The notes below the pieces were generated by a model. That model did no database searches. It worked only from the letters and a program-made list of their open reading frames with translations, and had not been told where the DNA came from. Of a stretch of 8,384 nucleotides of DNA, positions 6,591 through 8,384 are shown piece by piece (position 1 is the stretch's first letter; every line of letters begins with the position of its first letter). This DNA is from Actinomycetales bacterium (GTDB lineage Bacteria > Actinomycetota > Actinomycetes > Actinomycetales > JAHECE01). The stretch lies in assembly GCA_024641895.1 (NCBI GenBank), contig JAHECE010000038.1, positions 6,011 through 14,394 on the forward strand, written 5' to 3'. Position numbers and translations under genes: made by a program.

Positions 6591-7187
6591 ATGGACGGAC
6601 CGTGGCTGGTGGTCGGCCTGGGAAACCCCGGGCCGACCTACGCCCGCAACCGGCACAACGTCGGGCACATGGTGCTCGACGTGCTCGCGGACCGGATGCC
6701 GGGGACGTTCACCACGCACAAGGCGCGCGCCGCGGTGCTCGACGGCCGACTGGGGGTGCTCGCCGGTGGCGTGCCGGGCCCGCGGGTCGTCCTGGCCAAG
6801 CCGGCCAGCTTCATGAACGTCTCCGGCGGACCGGTCGGGGCGCTGTGCTCCTTCTACGGCGTCAGCGCCCCACACCTGATCGTCGTGCACGACGAGCTCG
6901 ACCTCCCCGCCGACGTCGTCCGGCTCAAGCGCGGTGGGGGCGAGGGTGGGCACAACGGCCTGCGGAGCATCTCGGCGGCCATCGGCTCGAAGGACTACGT
7001 GCGGTGCCGGGTCGGGATCGGACGTCCGCCCGGTCGCACCGACGCGGCCGAGTACGTCCTCCGCGACTTCTCGATCGCCGAGCGACGTGAGCTCGAGGTG
7101 ACCCTCGTCGAGGCGGCCGACGCCGACGCCGACGTCGTCACCCTCGGCCTCGAGAAGGCCCAGCTCCGACTGCACACCTCGCCGTGA
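6591..7187 (+). CDS. pth: Peptidyl-tRNA hydrolase
   Basis: Cleaves the ester bond of peptidyl-tRNAs that drop off the ribosome, recycling tRNA; essential in many bacteria. The 198-residue protein has all Pth hallmarks: VVGLGNPGPTYARNRHNVG (7-25) with Asn12 and catalytic His22 (His20 in E. coli), KPASFMNVSGGPV (67-79) with the substrate-binding Asn, the HDELDLP loop with the Asp that orients the His, and GGGEGGHNGLRSI with the tRNA-contacting Asn. The ATG at 6591 puts the conserved strand at the usual distance from the N-terminus, but no good Shine-Dalgarno precedes it, so translation may depend on ribosomes ending at rplY 19 bases upstream. The rplY-pth pairing is widespread in bacteria and both act in translation. 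The stop overlaps the start of the next gene by 4 bases. Confidence 0.98.
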   Translation: MDGPWLVVGLGNPGPTYARNRHNVGHMVLDVLADRMPGTFTTHKARAAVLDGRLGVLAGGVPGPRVVLAKPASFMNVSGGPVGALCSFYGVSAPHLIVVHDELDLPADVVRLKRGGGEGGHNGLRSISAAIGSKDYVRCRVGIGRPPGRTDAAEYVLRDFSIAERRELEVTLVEAADADADVVTLGLEKAQLRLHTSP

Positions 7188-8384
7188 GCATGCACGGCGG
7201 GGCCTGGTCCCTGCTGCGCTCGTACCGCCAGGGAGCGGGCGCCGTCGACCACCGTGTCGCACCCGGTACGTGGCCGCGGATCGCGGCGTACGCGCGGCCC
7301 TACCGCCGACAGATCGCGGGTTACCTCGCGATCGTCGTCGCGAGTGCGCTGCTCGTCGTCGCCACGCCGCTCCTGCTGCGGCGGATCATCGACGACGGCG
7401 TGGCGACGGGCGACCGGTCGCTCGTCGTCGGCCTCGCATCGGCCGTTGCCGTCGTCGCCCTGGCGGAGGCTTGCCTGAGCCTCCTGCAGCGCTGGTTCTC
7501 GTCCCGGATCGGCGAAGGCCTGGTCTACGACCTGCGCACCGAGGTCTTCGCGCACGTGCAGCGGCAGTCGCTGTCCTTCTTCACCGCAACCCAGACCGGC
7601 TCGCTGGTGACGAGGCTGAGCAGCGACGTCGTCGGCGCCCAGCAGGCCATCACCTCGACCCTCGCGGGGGTCGTGTCCAACGCGATCGCGGTCGCCGTGG
7701 TGCTCTCGACGATGCTGGCGCTGTCCTGGCCGATCACGCTCGTGGCGATGTTCGTGGTCCCCGTGCTGCTGCTGCCGGCCCGACGGGTGGGCCGCCGCCT
7801 GGCCGGTCTCGCCAGGCTCGGGATGAACGCGGGCGCCGAGCTCGGCAACCGGATGACCGAACGCTTCAACGTCAGCGGCGCCCTCCTGGTCAAGATATTC
7901 GGCGACCCGCGCCGGGAGGACGAGGAGTTCGCCGAGCGGGCGGCTCGGGTGCGTGACCTGGGCGTCCGTACCGCCATGAGCAACCGCGTCTTTTTCGCCG
8001 CGCTCGGGGCGATGACGTCGCTGGCGACGGCGCTCGTCTACGGTTTCGGAGGCTGGCTCGCGATCAGCGGTGCGGTCACGGTCGGGGTGCTGGTGGCGTT
8101 CGCCGCGCTGCTCGGCCGGCTGTACGGCCCCGTGGCCGCCCTGAGCAACGTCCAGGTCGACGTCATGACGGCGCTCGTGTCGTTCGAGCGGGTCTTCGAG
8201 GTGCTCGACCTGCGCCCGGCGATCGAGGACGCGCCCGACGCCGTCGATCTCCCCGACGGGCCCTTGCGGCTCGAGTGCGAGAACCTCTCCTTCCGCTATC
8301 CCACGGCGGCGGACGTCTCGCTCGCCTCGCTCGCGCCGGTCGTCGGCGGGACACGCTCGGACGACGACGACGACGACGCCGACG
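7184..8384 (+). CDS. ABC transporter, fused membrane/ATPase type (partial, 3' end outside window)
   Basis: N-terminal 400 codons of an ABC exporter half-transporter (MdlB/MsbA-like); the frame is open to the right edge. A type-I exporter membrane domain occupies about residues 35-330: hydrophobic stretches near 46-65, 80-100, 160-205 and 265-310, plus the typical coupling-region motifs VYDLRTEVFAHVQRQSLSFF (about 114-133), TGSLVTRLSSDV and KIFGDPRREDEEF. The nucleotide-binding domain begins near residue 360 with LECENLSFRYP; Tyr372 is the expected adenine-stacking residue. Walker A, signature and Walker B have not appeared by the edge, so activity cannot be judged. After FRYP comes an unusual stretch with ADVSLASL and six Asp in a row. 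GTG at 7184 is chosen for its GTGA overlap with the pth stop; ATG at 7190 is an alternative. No Shine-Dalgarno is visible, which suggests coupling to pth. Substrate unknown. Confidence 0.93.
   Translation, partial: MSMHGGAWSLLRSYRQGAGAVDHRVAPGTWPRIAAYARPYRRQIAGYLAIVVASALLVVATPLLLRRIIDDGVATGDRSLVVGLASAVAVVALAEACLSLLQRWFSSRIGEGLVYDLRTEVFAHVQRQSLSFFTATQTGSLVTRLSSDVVGAQQAITSTLAGVVSNAIAVAVVLSTMLALSWPITLVAMFVVPVLLLPARRVGRRLAGLARLGMNAGAELGNRMTERFNVSGALLVKIFGDPRREDEEFAERAARVRDLGVRTAMSNRVFFAALGAMTSLATALVYGFGGWLAISGAVTVGVLVAFAALLGRLYGPVAALSNVQVDVMTALVSFERVFEVLDLRPAIEDAPDAVDLPDGPLRLECENLSFRYPTAADVSLASLAPVVGGTRSDDDDDDAD
8360..8377 (+). repeat. (GAC)6 trinucleotide repeat in the ABC exporter gene
   Basis: Six perfect GAC codons give six Asp (residues 393-398) between the FRYP motif and the expected Walker A of the exporter. 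It is in frame, so copy-number change would alter linker length without a frameshift. Confidence 0.85.

Noticed and set aside
3161..7187. Many long open frames antisense to or overlapping glmU, prs, rplY and pth
   Set aside because: They are side effects of high GC content: Arg/Pro/Ser-rich translations with no family motifs, opposite well-identified genes.

Overview
The window is very GC-rich, with GTG starts and 4-base stop/start overlaps. GlmU, Prs, L25, Pth and the TetR regulator all have actinobacterial-type sequences. It most likely comes from the chromosome of a high-GC actinomycete, possibly a Micrococcales or Cellulomonas-like organism; the genus is inferred only from general resemblance. 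I see no phage, transposon, CRISPR or plasmid features.

Left arm, minus strand (77-2930): a TetR-family regulator is followed, 41 bases downstream, by an ABC-type ATPase, which overlaps an ABC-2 (NatB-like) permease by 4 bases. This looks like one operon for a regulated export system whose substrate is unknown. Bases 1-76, beyond the permease stop, hold nothing I can support.

The divergent interval (2931-3012) separates tetR from a tRNA-Gln(UUG) gene. It carries an 11/12-matching 12-base direct repeat with a 21-base period and a 15-base inverted repeat, which are candidate operator or promoter elements.

Right arm, plus strand (3013-8384): tRNA-Gln, glmU (bifunctional UDP-GlcNAc synthesis), prs (PRPP synthase, overlapping glmU by 4 bases), a 223-base gap with a good promoter and a structured leader, rplY/ctc (ribosomal protein L25), pth (peptidyl-tRNA hydrolase), then the membrane half of an ABC exporter that overlaps the pth stop by 4 bases and runs off the right edge. 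The order tetR, glmU, prs, rplY, pth is an actinobacterial housekeeping block known also from Mycobacterium tuberculosis (Rv1019 to Rv1014c), with local differences: no lpqT between prs and rplY here, and ABC transporter genes on both flanks.

The core genes supply cell-wall precursor, nucleotide precursor and translation functions. I do not see a clear novel system. The best leads are the structured leader of rplY, the repeats between tetR and the tRNA, the coupling of pth to an exporter, and the insertion between the membrane and nucleotide-binding parts of that exporter.
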